A DNA stretch of 64,000 nt, taken from NCBI GenBank assembly GCA_037954235.1, contig JBBMOA010000020.1, forward strand, positions 18,206,177-18,270,176, written 5' to 3'. Under the pieces are notes generated by a model. That model was not told where the DNA came from, made no database searches, and saw nothing but the letters and a program-made list of their open reading frames with translations. The stretch comes from Aulostomus chinensis. Its lineage: Eukaryota > Chordata > Actinopteri > Syngnathiformes > Aulostomidae. Below are positions 25,788 through 45,334 of the stretch, piece after piece (the stretch's first letter is position 1; the number at the start of each line of letters is the position of its first letter). Both the position numbers and the translations under genes were made by a program.

Positions 25788-26945
25788 ATGGCGACCGCAA
25801 CGTCCAACCACTACAGCGTCCTCACCACCCCCAGCAGCGCGCCGCCGCCGCACTCGGAGTCCGGGAGTATGCAGCAGGCGGCAGCGTACAGGGACGCGCA
25901 CACCCTCCTCCAGAACGACTACAGCACGTTACCGGGCGGTGGACATCCGCTCAGCCACGCGCATCAGTGGATAACGGCGCTGTCTCACGGTGACAGCGGG
26001 GCACCGTGGCCGTCGAGTCCCCTTGGAGAGCAGGACGTGAAACCCGTGCTGCACGACAGCGACCGAGAGGAGCTTCAGAACTCCAGCAACCTACAGCAGC
26101 AACAGCGACACCCTCACCTAGCGCACCAGCAGGCGCATCACGACGCCAGAGCATGGCGAACCAGCACAGCCACCACGCACATCCCCGGTATGGCGACGTC
26201 TGAGGGCCAGAGCCTGGTGTATTCCCAGTCCGGCTTCGGTCTGATGCCGGGGGGAGAGCAAGGGGGGATGCACCACCACCCCCTGCGGGATGACGACCAC
26301 CACAGCCACAGCCCGCACCTTAGCGAGCACGGAGGTGGCCCTGGGGCCCACCAACAGTCTCTCTCGCACCATCACCAGCACGGGGGCCATCAGGACCAGT
26401 CAGACGAGGACACACCGACCTCAGATGAGTTGGAGCAGTTTGCTAAGCAGTTTAAACAGCGGCGCATCAAGCTGGGCTTCACCCAGGCGGACGTGGGTCT
26501 GGCTCTCGGGACGCTGTACGGAAACGTCTTTTCTCAGACCACCATTTGCAGGTTCGAGGCTCTTCAGCTCAGCTTCAAAAACATGTGTAAACTCAAGCCC
26601 TTGTTGAACAAGTGGCTGGAGGAGGCGGACTCCACCTCGGGGAGCCCCACCAGCCTGGACAAAATCGCGGCACAGGGGAGGAAAAGGAAAAAGAGGACCT
26701 CCATCGAGGTGGGCGTTAAAGGGGCTTTGGAGAGCCATTTTCTCAAATGTCCAAAACCTGGAGCGGCGGAGATCAACTCGTTAGCGGACAGCCTGCAGCT
26801 GGAGAAGGAGGTGGTGAGGGTTTGGTTTTGTAACAGGAGGCAGAAGGAGAAGAGGATGACGCCCGCTGGGGGACAGATACCAGGAGGGGAGGACATGTAC
26901 GGGGACACCCCTCCTCACCACGGAGGACAAACTCCTGTGCAGTGA
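25788..26945 (+). CDS. pou3f2: POU domain, class 3, transcription factor 2 (Brn-2 type)
   Basis: Intronless gene for a nuclear transcription factor of 385 residues. Class III POU proteins bind octamer-like DNA and drive neural progenitor and neuronal programmes. The POU-specific domain spans about residues 212-286 (it includes [20 protein letters not shown]), followed by a short linker and a homeodomain at about 298-357. The basic cluster RKRKKRTS begins at 298, and the recognition helix [12 protein letters not shown] contains W346, C348 and N349. The N-terminus ([12 protein letters not shown]), the [16 protein letters not shown] motif and the C-terminal [12 protein letters not shown] point to POU3F2 rather than POU3F1, F3 or F4. 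The long Gly and Gln runs of mammalian POU3F2 are absent, leaving only short Gln and His stretches. The start is the first ATG and matches the family N-terminus. Several homeodomain residues differ from the usual sequence ([15 protein letters not shown]), as expected of a diverged duplicate copy; which of the fish a/b paralogs it is was not resolved. Confidence 0.96.
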   Translation: MATATSNHYSVLTTPSSAPPPHSESGSMQQAAAYRDAHTLLQNDYSTLPGGGHPLSHAHQWITALSHGDSGAPWPSSPLGEQDVKPVLHDSDREELQNSSNLQQQQRHPHLAHQQAHHDARAWRTSTATTHIPGMATSEGQSLVYSQSGFGLMPGGEQGGMHHHPLRDDDHHSHSPHLSEHGGGPGAHQQSLSHHHQHGGHQDQSDEDTPTSDELEQFAKQFKQRRIKLGFTQADVGLALGTLYGNVFSQTTICRFEALQLSFKNMCKLKPLLNKWLEEADSTSGSPTSLDKIAAQGRKRKKRTSIEVGVKGALESHFLKCPKPGAAEINSLADSLQLEKEVVRVWFCNRRQKEKRMTPAGGQIPGGEDMYGDTPPHHGGQTPVQ

Positions 26946-27158
26946 CCTATTATGAGCCAGGAGGGATAAAGAAAAAAAACCCTCTTTCTTCGTTTGATTC
27001 TCTGTGCTGGACCGCTCGGAATCGAACCTTTAAATGTTGGACCCACGGACACACAAAGTGGGGATATACCTACAGTGGCACCCAAGCACTAAAAATACGC
27101 AGAGCTGTATGGAGAGGGTTCACGCTGCGGAACTGCCAAGCAAATTCGGGAGATGGCT

Positions 27159-27211
<53 letters not shown>

Positions 27212-27497
27212 GCGTGTGTGCGTGCGTGTGCGTGTGTGTGCGTGCGCGCGTGCTAACCAAAAATCACTGATACGAAATGCTTTTCTTTCTACAAAGGTGC
27301 ACATGTGTGTCATTCGTGTCATTAAAGAGAGGCAGAGTGGAGGTGACCGCAGGGGGGAAACAGAGCAAAGCTGCGGGCATCAAGTCGCAGTCAGTGTGGG
27401 TAAATAAACGCCATCTTTCCGTCATAACAAAAGCAACAGGGGTTCCTCGCAGAGGCTGAAACAGCAGCACCTGCGAACATTTCAAGCCAAAACGAAC

Positions 27498-27543
<46 letters not shown>

Positions 27544-28000
27544 GAGTCATGAAGTCATTTTCCAGTGAATTTTATCATTTATGAAAAATCAAAAACCATG
27601 ATTTAAATATATTAGAATAAAATCATTCTGTAATAAGAATTTTAATTGTGATGATATCAATAATAATAATAATGATAATAATAATAATAATAATAATAAT
27701 AATTCGTTACCATAGAGACTGGCTCACTTTAATGCTTTCCCTGCGCCTGTTTACAGTGTGTTTTTGCTGTTTGTTATTTCTGTACTTTTTCCAAAATGCT
27801 GTGATAAGAAAAACCGAGCCTGTCCGGCTGGAACACTCAAAGCTATCCAGCCCATTTTTTTGCCTTCCTTTCCTATGAAGAGATAAAAGAACAACAACAA
27901 CTAGTGATGAATATCTATCCTGGTACCAGCTCTGGCCGCAGCGGCTACACTACTGTATGACTCATTCATTGACTGACGAGACGATCTGTGGGATGTATCT
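26946..28000 (+). other. pou3f2 3' flank / probable 3' UTR
   Basis: A (GT)n tract interspersed with CG runs 27161-27252. Possible polyadenylation hexamers on the plus strand are ATTAAA at 27321-27326, AATAAA at 27403-27408 and AATAAA at 27616-27621; which one is used cannot be told. A perfect (ATT)n tract at 27499-27543 and a near-perfect (AAT)n tract at 27659-27703 are reverse complements of each other (see findings). No further coding sequence was seen. Confidence 0.5.
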
Positions 28001-31000
28001 CCATTTGTATGGCTTCGTTTGTTTGTATACTTGTTTTTCTCTGTCCGTCTGTGCCAAAAACACAAACACAGACACGTGTTCTTGTGCCACTTAAATCCTG
28101 TGATAAATAACCAGACCTGTGAGGGGTGGGGTGGGGTGAGGGTGGGCAGAGTGGGGGTGGGGATCCACGAGTTGTTGGAGGTTAATTCTCTGGATAAATT
28201 CTCCAGAAGAAGAAGTAAAAAAAAAAAAAAAAAAAAAAAAAATCAAATCAGAAACTCAGATGCAGCTAGAAGATGTGTGGTTGTGAAAATTGTCTGGATA
28301 GAAAATAATGTTCTGAGAAATATCCAGGAGAGCCTTTCTGAATGTAAAGCTGGGGAAAAAAATGTTTAATTTCTTTCATGAGAAATCCAGGAGAACATTT
28401 CACATAATGTTTAATAAGACTAATAATTATGTGGCGTTTCTGCATTATTTAAAGCTGCATTTCGTGATCTAATTTATTGACGATGAAAACTCCTCAAATC
28501 ATTCAGCTGAATTTGAGTTTCTGAGGGGAGAAAAATATACAAAACCAAAACAAAATAGTATTGACCTGAAATCTGTGATCAAACGAAGAGGAAAAGAAAT
28601 CCACGATTGCACAATTTCTAAATGCTTTTTGTCATTAAATCGTATTTGTTTTCTATGATATTCTAGTCTTTGCATGTTTTTTAAGCTCCTGGAAACTCTA
28701 AGATCATTGGAATCTTTTTTTGTGGGGGTCTGTTTATGCATTATTATTATTATTTTTTAAATTATTTTTAATATTGTTATTATTTCTATTTGTTGTTTAA
28801 ATCGTCCTCCAGCTGCAGTGTTAAATAACGTTCATATCCGGGACTATGCTCCGTCAATGAATGGCCTCAAATTTTAAATACGCTATATTTTAATCTAAGT
28901 AACAATTACAATAAAAACATTTTTTAAAAAAAAGTAAAATATCAATTCATGCATTTGCTGCACAGCAGAGGAGGAGCATTGAAGATAAACAGCAGGTGAT
29001 GTCATCCACTGTAAATGTGATTTATAGGGGCTCCTGCCTTGATTTAGTGATAAAATAATCATGTATTTTCCTAAAAAGAAGGGGGAAATCACGTGATTAA
29101 TTTCAGATATGTAGCTTCTGTCTGCATAGCAACAATGATTTTTTTTTTTTTTAAAGAGCTCGTAAAAATCTAGATTATCGTCAACAATTAGCAAAGAGGC
29201 CTGTGACGTGTTCATGTGGGATAGAGACGCGTGAGCTGCGGGTTCAGTAATTTGTAATTAATTCTGCTCAGTTGTGTTTTTGGTCTAATTTCACCTCCTG
29301 GAGACTGGAGACATCTTGAGAACGTCTTCTTTCTGTAGTTCTCATCTCGTGTCAAATATTTCACAGGCTGATCGTTGGCAGATCAGAAATATGCGGTTGT
29401 CGCCACCCAGCGGATGTTCGTGGGACAGCAGGCTCAGGTTGAATCGAGGGCATTACATCACTTCCATTAAATTAGGATTCTATATTATTTATTTTTAATG
29501 CGAGGCTCATATCTAATTTTACCTTATACTGAGGAACCTATGGGAGTTTGTCCTCTGTGTTTTTGTGGGATTTTTTTTTTTACATTTTTAAGGTTATTTT
29601 TTAATTTGTATATTCACAATTCTTCCAGCAGGGCTGTGTTTTGTTATTGAGTTGAAACAGCATTTATAACCTCACCTTGGGAGTTATTTTGAGTTGGATC
29701 TGTGCTGTTGACTTGCCAAAAATGTTGATTTACTATTTTTTTTTTTTTTTGGAATGTTGTTATTTCTTTTTTTAAGGAATTTTCCTAAAATAACTCTCAG
29801 AGTAAAAAAATACTCCCAGAAACTACAAAAGAACAGTTAATGATGACGGATCTGAGTTGTAATGATGATTTAGAGACTTTTTTAATTGAGTGGCAACAGC
29901 CTCGCTGATGACTCAGTTTTATTACACAACTCCAAAATCACAAAATGGTGTTTAGAAGGCTGCACAAAAACAATAATAATGACATTAATTTAATCTGAAG
30001 ACAAAAAAAGAGAAAAAGTGACAAAATTATGTTTTAATTCAGTCCATATTCAAACCTTGCAGTGCCGGATTGGACGCACCGGTAATTGGTCAAAAACATA
30101 AATAAACATGCTGAGATCGATGCAAAAAAAGTTGATTTCTATTTTTATCAGACTGCTTTATTTTTTTATTCTTACTCACTTCTCAGTCACCACGACTGCA
30201 ACAGTTTTGCATTGACCTCAAATTGTGGACGGTTTATTGAGGCTTTTCTGACCCCTCAAGTTTTTCCTCAATCCCAAAAAGAGTGCTGCTCTATTACAAC
30301 CGTGTCAGTGTGGTTGAATCTTGATCAAGCGCCGTCTAAACAAATGGATCAGGCGTTAACAGGCTTCCTCTCAAATGGCTTTTTATTTCATTTTCTCCTG
30401 ACTAAACAATTAGGCTTTTATTTTGTAATCTGAACAGTTTTAGAGAGCGAAATAGTATGCGCGTTTGTTTGTTCTCCCTCTGTGTGTGTGTGTGTGTATG
30501 TGTGTGTGTGTGTGTGCTAAGCCAGATCTAAACCCCTCTCTCTAGAGGACCCTGTTCCTTGGATTCTGTCCTATCAGCAGGCGACCATCTGCCCTCCTCC
30601 CAGTCCTCACGCTCCTACAGGCATCCTCTGCATTATTCATATTTTTTTTTAACACAATCACACACACACACTCACACATTCTCTCTCCACTGCACACAAT
30701 GTCCCATTTCACACACGCACACGCAACTCTGACACTGTATGTCACCTCGGACTCACCAGAGATGCTTTACACTCTGGTGTCATTGTCTGCTCTGAATTGT
30801 CGCCTCTGTCTTGTGGTGAACGGCTCTCTGAGGGATTCTGGACAATGGTGGCACACATGTGTGCAGCCGGAGTCATCAACTATCCTTCATCTGTCCACCT
30901 CGTGCCCTTTTCACTCCCGAAAACCAGCGTTCCATCTCTACAGCAGTGCCTCCACAACTTGCTTTCTCTCCGTCTTCTCCCCATGTAGAGCTGCAGCACA

Positions 31001-31386
31001 AAGCAAAGGGCAGAGAACTAATCCTCCAGCATTGTTGGGTGGGCTTAGCATTGTCATATGGTAGCAAGCACAGAGGGAGAGGGATTATGAGAGCGATATA
31101 TGCCAGGGTATACCCACCTCTGAGCGCTGATATTTCTGCAAAGACATCCTTTCTTCTGCAGGTAAAAAGTGATTTTATCACATCTTTGAAACGTCGTACA
31201 CAAGAAGTACAGCCAGAAGAAAATACCACAGCTCTATTTAATGAAGTATCAGGAGTAATCCATCATCATACAGCGTTTGATCTCTAGCTATGATACATTC
31301 ATCAGACTTTTTTTCCAATATTACACAATATTGTCTTTTATCCAATGGTTTTATATATATATTTTCTCTTATTTACAATGTGATGA

Positions 31387-31446
<60 letters not shown>

Positions 31447-33627
31447 AAGAGACAATGAAATATGGCTTCTACAGTTACTGAGAGTTACTCCACCACCTGA
31501 CTGTTGACCTTTGACCCCTGCCCACAGCCACTGATCTGGAAATGGTTGTGTAATTGACAAGTGTACAAGAGAGAAAGGAGACACCGCGATCAGCTGACCT
31601 CTGCCTGCTGATGTGGAGTTTCATCCCAACATTTTTAACTGACACGGAGCTCTGCAGAGGAGGAGTGTGGTCATGGGGGGGGGGGGGGGGGGGTGAAGAT
31701 GAAGGCTACGGAGGGCCGGGGAGGTCACAGAGGGAGGAAAATATATATATGCAGAGGCCGCGAGATATAACGTCTTACCACAGTTTGATTCATTTGTGGC
31801 CACAGGATAACTTGTACCCACGCTTTGATCAAACAGTGGCCACAGGATATAGGTTGTTCTCAGTTTGTTTAATTTGTGGGAAACAATTGGCCCCAAAACA
31901 TTTGTCCTCTCTTGCAGTGGCCCCTCCAGGCTCTGTAATACATACATAATATTTTACAATGAAGACACATTTTTGGACTTGAACATTGAACATTCACCAA
32001 AAACAGAGGTCTGAAAATGTAGACATGCAAGCAACGACTGGCAACGTGAAGATATTTTTGTTTGTTGGAATTCACAAAAGTCAACAGTCAACAGAAGTCA
32101 AGGAATCTACATTATTGCACATACATACATACATACATACAAGCATATATACAAACATATATATGTATGTATGTATACATATATGTTTACAGATATATTT
32201 TATATATATATATATATAGCTATAGAGATATATATCTATCTCTATATATCTCTATAGAGATAGATATATGTAACCTGGACCCTAATGTGTAAACAAGATA
32301 AACTGTGCAAAATAGATAAAGACTATAATAAAATTGAGCATATCCAAGATAATAAATAATACAGCTGAAAAACATTAATAATATTAATAAATAAATATGA
32401 CATATAAAAACATAAGTCATATGCTGGCACTGGTAGAAAGTAAACAGCTGTCAGAGACGTTCTCATAAGGCAAAATCTGTCTTTAATTTCTCGTCAGTCC
32501 ATCGAATCTTTCCTTCTCCTCTCACTTCCATGTAACAGGCAAGCAGGGTTCTTTGTCAGATCAGTAAATTCTTGGGCATCATCATGAATCCTTGCCAAAA
32601 GAAATAACATAGGACACAAGACTGCCTCTTCACAACCCTGTGTCCTTTTACTACTTCTCCCATCTGTGTTATCTGTATGTGTGTGTATGTGTGTGTATAT
32701 ATATGTGTGTGTATATATTTATATATATATGTATATTTAGATATACACACACGTGTGTGTACATATATGTATATCCATATATGTGTATATATGTATATAT
32801 ACATACACATATACATTTATATGTACTTTTACATGCACATATATACGTGTATATAAATATATGTATACATATATAAACACATATACATACACACATATGT
32901 ATATGTATATATGTGTGTGTGTATACTGCTACATCATATGCTACATGTTTTCAACTCATAATGGTGCAGCACCTTTACTAGTCAAGCCTGATGGATGCTG
33001 CCTTCATTAGATCTCTAATTTAAAAATATCATCTTAAATATTTCAGCAAATCTTCACTTTGTGAAAGGAATCTTGTCACATAAACATACATTTTTAGCAA
33101 GGGTCCCTTTTTTTGTTGATTGTAGAGGAAAGGGAGAAACACTGTAAATGAACCCACACCATGACCCGCTTCCTCTGAGTGACGCTGGCGTGATGTGGGT
33201 GTGTTACAGATGTGACACGTCCTTGACTTGCTTCCATGGCACACAGAGTTTATTTTGTAAAGCCTGAGCTCTCAGGTTTTTGGGATTTATGAAGACAGCA
33301 GTTACTGGAACCGGTGCGGTTATTGACCTAGAGTGCAAGAGAGGAAGGCCCCCGTTTAAGCATCATTGGAGGTGGTGTGTGCATTTGCTGAATGACAAAC
33401 ACACAGCCACGTTACAAATTACATGAACCTGCTTATGTTCTCTTATGGTGTCGCTTGACTATTTTCTTGAGATCCTTTGCCTTGATTCAGCGGGGGAAGA
33501 AGTGCGTGCGAGCGTGCGTGTGCGTTTCAAAAATTTAACTGACAGAGAAAATAAATCAGACATTCTCTCACAGGCTCCATTGGCAACAGGTTAGTGTGGC
33601 TGACAACCAACAAACATCCAACTTGAG
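28001..33627. other. AT-rich intergenic spacer between pou3f2 and faxc
   Basis: No gene was recognised. A homopolymer of A lies at 28218-28241, (GT)n at 30481-30515, (CA)n at 31388-31444, a G run at 31675-31693, a CATA/TATG/TA compound repeat at 32120-32270 and a second compound region at 32680-32930. Blocks without simple repeats, such as 29200-29460 and 33235-33500, look unique, but nothing in them could be assigned. In mammals fbxl4 lies between these genes; no trace of an F-box/LRR protein is visible here. Confidence 0.55.
32120..32930. repeat. Compound TATA/CATA/TATG repeats with palindromic arms
   Basis: (CATA)n at 32119-32140 faces TATG repeats at about 32163-32176, forming an inverted pair. 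A run of TATC/TCTATA/GATA words at 32220-32270 is internally palindromic. Between about 32672 and 32930 TATG, TATA and CACA/TGTG words alternate. The open frames rich in Tyr, Ile and Thr over this region are translations of the repeat, not genes. Confidence 0.85.
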
Positions 33628-34220
33628 GGAACATACCAACTTTTTTGGGAAAAATATTTATTTTCTGTTCCCTCCAGACCCAGACGAGGAGATAGATACC
33701 TTTCTGTCCTGCGTGGGGGCAGTAGAGACCCACAGAGACCAGCTAGTTAGCTGAGCATAATGAATGGTAATGGTTGGGGAGCTTAGCTTCCAAAACTTCC
33801 TGGTCTGTGTATGCTGGTTTGAATAGGTAAGGATAATTCTCATCCTCCCTGCCAAAGTCGGCCATGATTAATAGGAGTCGCTCTTCTTGTCATTAGCAAG
33901 CGTGCTGCAATAAATCACTGCGCCCAGTCAGAAAAGTAGTTCTGGCTACACGTCTGATCTCTGATATTAAGACCTCTCGTAATTTAAAATGATCTCCTCA
34001 GCAAAGTAATACACAACCCTACTTCTTTGTATGTGATGATTTTTGACAGAAGCAAGATAACCTGCCCACCCGCTACCATTCATTATGCTAAGCTAACTAG
34101 CAGTAAGCTGGTCTCTGTGGGTCACCAAACCCTAATACACCCACAGAGGAGAGAAGGGTCTCTGTCTTCTTGTCTGACTAAATCATGTCTGGGTAAATAA
34201 GTATTTCCCCCAAAAAGTTG
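33628..34220. mobile_element. Inverted-repeat (fold-back) element of a common teleost family
   Basis: Two arms of about 145 bp face each other around a loop of about 300 bp. The left arm (33628-33773) begins CCAACTTTTTTGGG and contains GACCCACAGAGACCAG, CTAGTTAGCTGAGCATAATG and AATGG. The right arm (34073-34219) carries the reverse complement of these, including CATTATGCTAAGCTAAC, CTGGTCTCTGTGGGTC and, at its far end, CCCCCAAAAAGTTG. The text is that of the abundant fish repeat with CAACTTTTTGGGAAATACG...TTAGCTTAGCATAAAGAC. No transposase frame is present. No clear target-site duplication was identified. Confidence 0.7.
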
Positions 34221-34669
34221 TGCAATTAAGAATTCGCCAGCTAAAGAAAAGAGATAACACGATCAACATGAAGGGAGACAAGCGGCATGAACCAGCCATG
34301 CGCCGTCCCATTAGACGCCTGCTTCATCTGTTTCTCCATGATTGTTTGACTCGCTCGAAATGCTTGAATGTACGTACAATAAATACATGATAAAACGCGG
34401 GCTAATGAATCAAACTCATCTCTTTTCTTTCTTTCTTTTTTTTTTTGGTTAAGTAATTACCTTTCAAAAGACAAATGCTTGTCAAAAGTGCTTTTGGGAG
34501 ATTTCCCATTCAGCTTTACGTTAAACTGTACGAGGGGACAGGAATCAAAGGACGGGTGAGATATTAAGGTGACAATTTGGTCATCACCCACAGTATTTAC
34601 ACCATATGACACAATGATCTAGTATGTGCAGGCTATCTATACTATTTATACACGTATATATATATAAAA

Positions 34670-34739
<70 letters not shown>

Positions 34740-35291
34740 TCATATATATGCATATTCAAATATTCTATCTATCAAAGGTCTGGGTGTATATTTACACTGA
34801 TTTGTTTTCATCCACATAAATACTGTACAGTTTCCTACATGTCATCGATACAAGGCGTTAAATTAGTCAACACACACGCAAGGCAGGGTGGTGCGGTTCA
34901 CTACGAGGGACAACAGGGGTCGCACGCACACTCACACACACACACGCACACACACGATTGCCAAGGCAGTGTGTCGACACATACGAGTTGTGGCTGCAGA
35001 TGACCTTGTGGAGGAGTTTCTCAGCAGCGGCGTCATTTACTCCTGTTTTCTTTTTCCTATTTACTTCACACGCTGTCTTCCTTCCTTTCCTCTTTCCATC
35101 ACTCTCTCTTTTTTCCTCCACAACAGTGTGCAGGTTAAACCTCAACTTAGCGAGCGACACCTAAAAGGACTCCCCGATCATAGTCTGTTCTCAGAGGTAG
35201 GGGGCGTGTGCACAGGTAGGGCTGGTCTCCTACCTGTGGTGTGCGTATACGCGTGTAGCTATGTGGTGTCAACTACATTTGTTTTGTTTTG
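34221..35291. other. faxc 3' flank and spacer, with a long (TA)n tract
   Basis: A (TA)n tract of about 69 bp lies at 34671-34739. CA-rich words occur at 34921-34957. Part of 34,750-35,291 should be the faxc 3' UTR (minus strand), but no convincing polyadenylation hexamer was fixed. No other coding sequence was seen. Confidence 0.5.
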
Positions 35292-42680
<7,389 letters not shown>

Positions 42681-43921
42681 ACTTCCGATGAGGACCTTCA
42701 AAATAAAACGAATGTTTGTAGGCTTGTCGGTGAAAGTTAAAGCCCAGGAGCAAAAGACTAACCCATTCTGGTTTTACATAAACTTGAAATATTTTTACTC
42801 CACAGCGAAGGGTACTACTACTACTACAACTTCTTCTGTGTGATAACCTTCTGTAACCACATCTGTAGAAAGTGAAACATCTGCAGTTGGTTATTATATT
42901 TATGCTTCTCAGCCTGTGCACACAGTCTATATGTATCATCACTATTGGTCTATCTGTTGTTTTTTAGCTGCATTAACTCGCATATTTTCCTGCTATCAAA
43001 TTAGTCAAGTTCCAGCCCTCCTGGGGCAGTACACCAATGACTGCTGGGGCGACGGAGCCTTAAGTCATCCAGAAGCTACTTTATGTAGTTTTCAATGTTC
43101 CAACCACAATATGAAAGTGAGGTGACTTACCAGGTAAGTATTAAGACAGATGAAGGTTCTTTCACTTGTGGCTCAGAGACCTTTAGTGGACAGGAAATAA
43201 TGTGGTGCTGAAACCATTAACAGAGACGCTGGTCTGCAAAATGTAACAGTGTCATAACAGTGAAGAGACAGTGTCACAACAAAAAGGCTGAAACAGTGCA
43301 AGAGACTTCAGATATTACTACACACATGCGGAACATTTACCCTGACATATCCTGGAGAGAATAGCGCCGTGAGAGGCTTTGTACAGCTCTGCTGACCACT
43401 TCTGCCAGTCACGTTATGCCCCTGAGGTAATGGGTCATTTGGGTACTTGATAAGTGCCTAACTTGCTCTTGGTTTTCCTGCGCTGAATGGGCCTGCTCTG
43501 CATCAGGGTATTTTATTATGAAGGCGCTGTGCTCCCAGTCGCCGTGCTGCTCTGCCGCTTTACACAAGTGACGTCAGAGGGACTTGCAGGAAAATACATC
43601 TACTTTTACTGCAAAGGGACTCCGAGCACTTTTGATTTCTCGGCAGTCAACATCAGTTTGATACACCGTTTTCCCAGTAAGTCTGTTTTAAGTCGTTATC
43701 TCTCTGTTATTAAACACATTTCATAACCCCGACATGTAATCCGCTACGTGCCCTTTATTTCCACCACTAGGGGTCCTACTGCATCCTCGGTTGACATTGA
43801 AGTTTGGTAAGAGAACAAAACAAGGCTTCAGCAACGGCCGAGGTTCCCCTCAGCTCCTTTCACCGACCTTCCAAACATCAGCTAGAACAACAGCAGTCAG
43901 GAGCTTTTGCACACAATACAT
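42681..43921. other. Spacer between faxc promoter and ccnc 3' end
   Basis: No gene was recognised. In mammals coq3, pnisr and usp45 lie between faxc and ccnc; no fragment of these proteins is visible in either strand here. Short open frames present are unlike known proteins. Confidence 0.5.
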
Positions 43922-45334
43922 TTTATTACCATGAATGATCCTCCCAAAATAATAACCTTAATTTTCAAGTAACACTCGATAAAAACAGTTTTGTGTTGCA
44001 GCCATATGCAGAAGGAATATTTGGGTGGTGGTGAGTGTGTGTATGTGTGTGTGTGTGTGTGTGTGGGGGGGGGGGGTGAAGCCCTTTTAGTTTGACTCTG
44101 ACTCAAGTGAACAGCCATGGAACAGATGGAGGCTGCTGAAGGGGAGGAAAGCGCCAGGAGGCAGAGCTCCACAACCCTCAGAAGCTTCACAACTCTCAGA
44201 AGCTCCTCCTCTCATGAGATCTGAATGTACCTACACAGTTCAAGTACTGCAGCAAACTCAGCCCCTAAAATACACCTCACAAGAATGGAAAATGTGCCTG
44301 TGTTGAAGTTTATCTCTGTAATCAGCAGCTTTTATTTTGAAAGGCTTTCAAGTACCTTCTTTTTTTTTGGTACAAACACACGCACACACGCGCGCAGACA
44401 CACAGACACACACAACTTTAACCGTGACATCACAAAACATTTACAGGTACGTGCACACGTATACTGCCACCATTCAGTGATTAAATAGATGGAAGGTGAG
44501 GGGGACAAAAAAAAGTAAAACCAAAATTTTCATTTGTAATTTAAGATTGTAACTTGCCTTTACTAATAAAAAAAAACCAAAGAAGTAATAATAGGAATGG
44601 TAATAAAAAGAATTTGCAGCAGGCAAACAATCGTGACAGTGGCACTTTTCATCTGAAGCACAAATACGAAGCTAAACCAGCTCATGATTTCCATCTGATT
44701 GAGCAAAAGGATGAAAGAGAAATGATAAAGTAATAAGACTATTTACAAAGAGAGGAATCATGATTTAAAAACAGGAAATTCAGTTGAGAGAGCAGTCACC
44801 AACTGTTGGGAAGAGTCTTGATGGGGGGGGGGGGGGTCCAATCACATCACAGCCATTTCCAATAGAAGACAGCACAGGATCAAACGGTTGTACTAACAGA
44901 CATGAGTAAAGAACACTACTGCAGTCCCTGAGGAATGAAAACACGCACGCGCACACACAGAGACACACACACACACACACACACTACTTGTGATCAAGTT
45001 TTCTCGACTCCCCTAGAGCTGAAATGCTCGGCTCCTCTGGGATGTTCAAGGACGTCAGGATCATCACGTTTCTGCATCACAACCCTTCAACCCCCACCCC
45101 CCAAATTATTGAGGTCCTTTCAAGTCTCGAGCCGAGCAGAGCAGAGCAGAGCGAGGCCTCGTCGGGCTGTCTGCTCTCATGGAGGGGGGGCCGTGATGAC
45201 ATGGCTCCCAGAGTTTTGAGTGAGGATGAGGGGGCTTCTTGGTCAGTTGAGATCTGTGACATCACGAAGGTTGTTCTGTCATCCACCTCTCTGCGTGGCC
45301 CCCAGAGGGATGAAGTGGTCCCTCCTCCCCTCGG
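43922..45334 (-). other. ccnc: Probable 3' UTR of ccnc with poly(A) signal
   Basis: On the minus strand a canonical AATAAA lies at 43922-43927 (TTTATT on the plus strand), about 1.4 kb downstream of the cyclin C stop codon. Within the UTR are a (GT)n plus G run at 44036-44076, a CA/CG tract at 44379-44412, a G run at 44823-44836 and a CA tract at 44939-44984. A shorter UTR with another signal is possible. Confidence 0.5.

Noticed and set aside
26006..26738. Long frames in other phases over pou3f2
   Set aside because: GC-rich coding sequence opens the other frames; only the frame starting at 25788 carries the POU and homeodomain.
32556..33010. Tyr/Ile/Thr-rich open frames on both strands
   Set aside because: Translations of TATA/CATA/TATG repeats.
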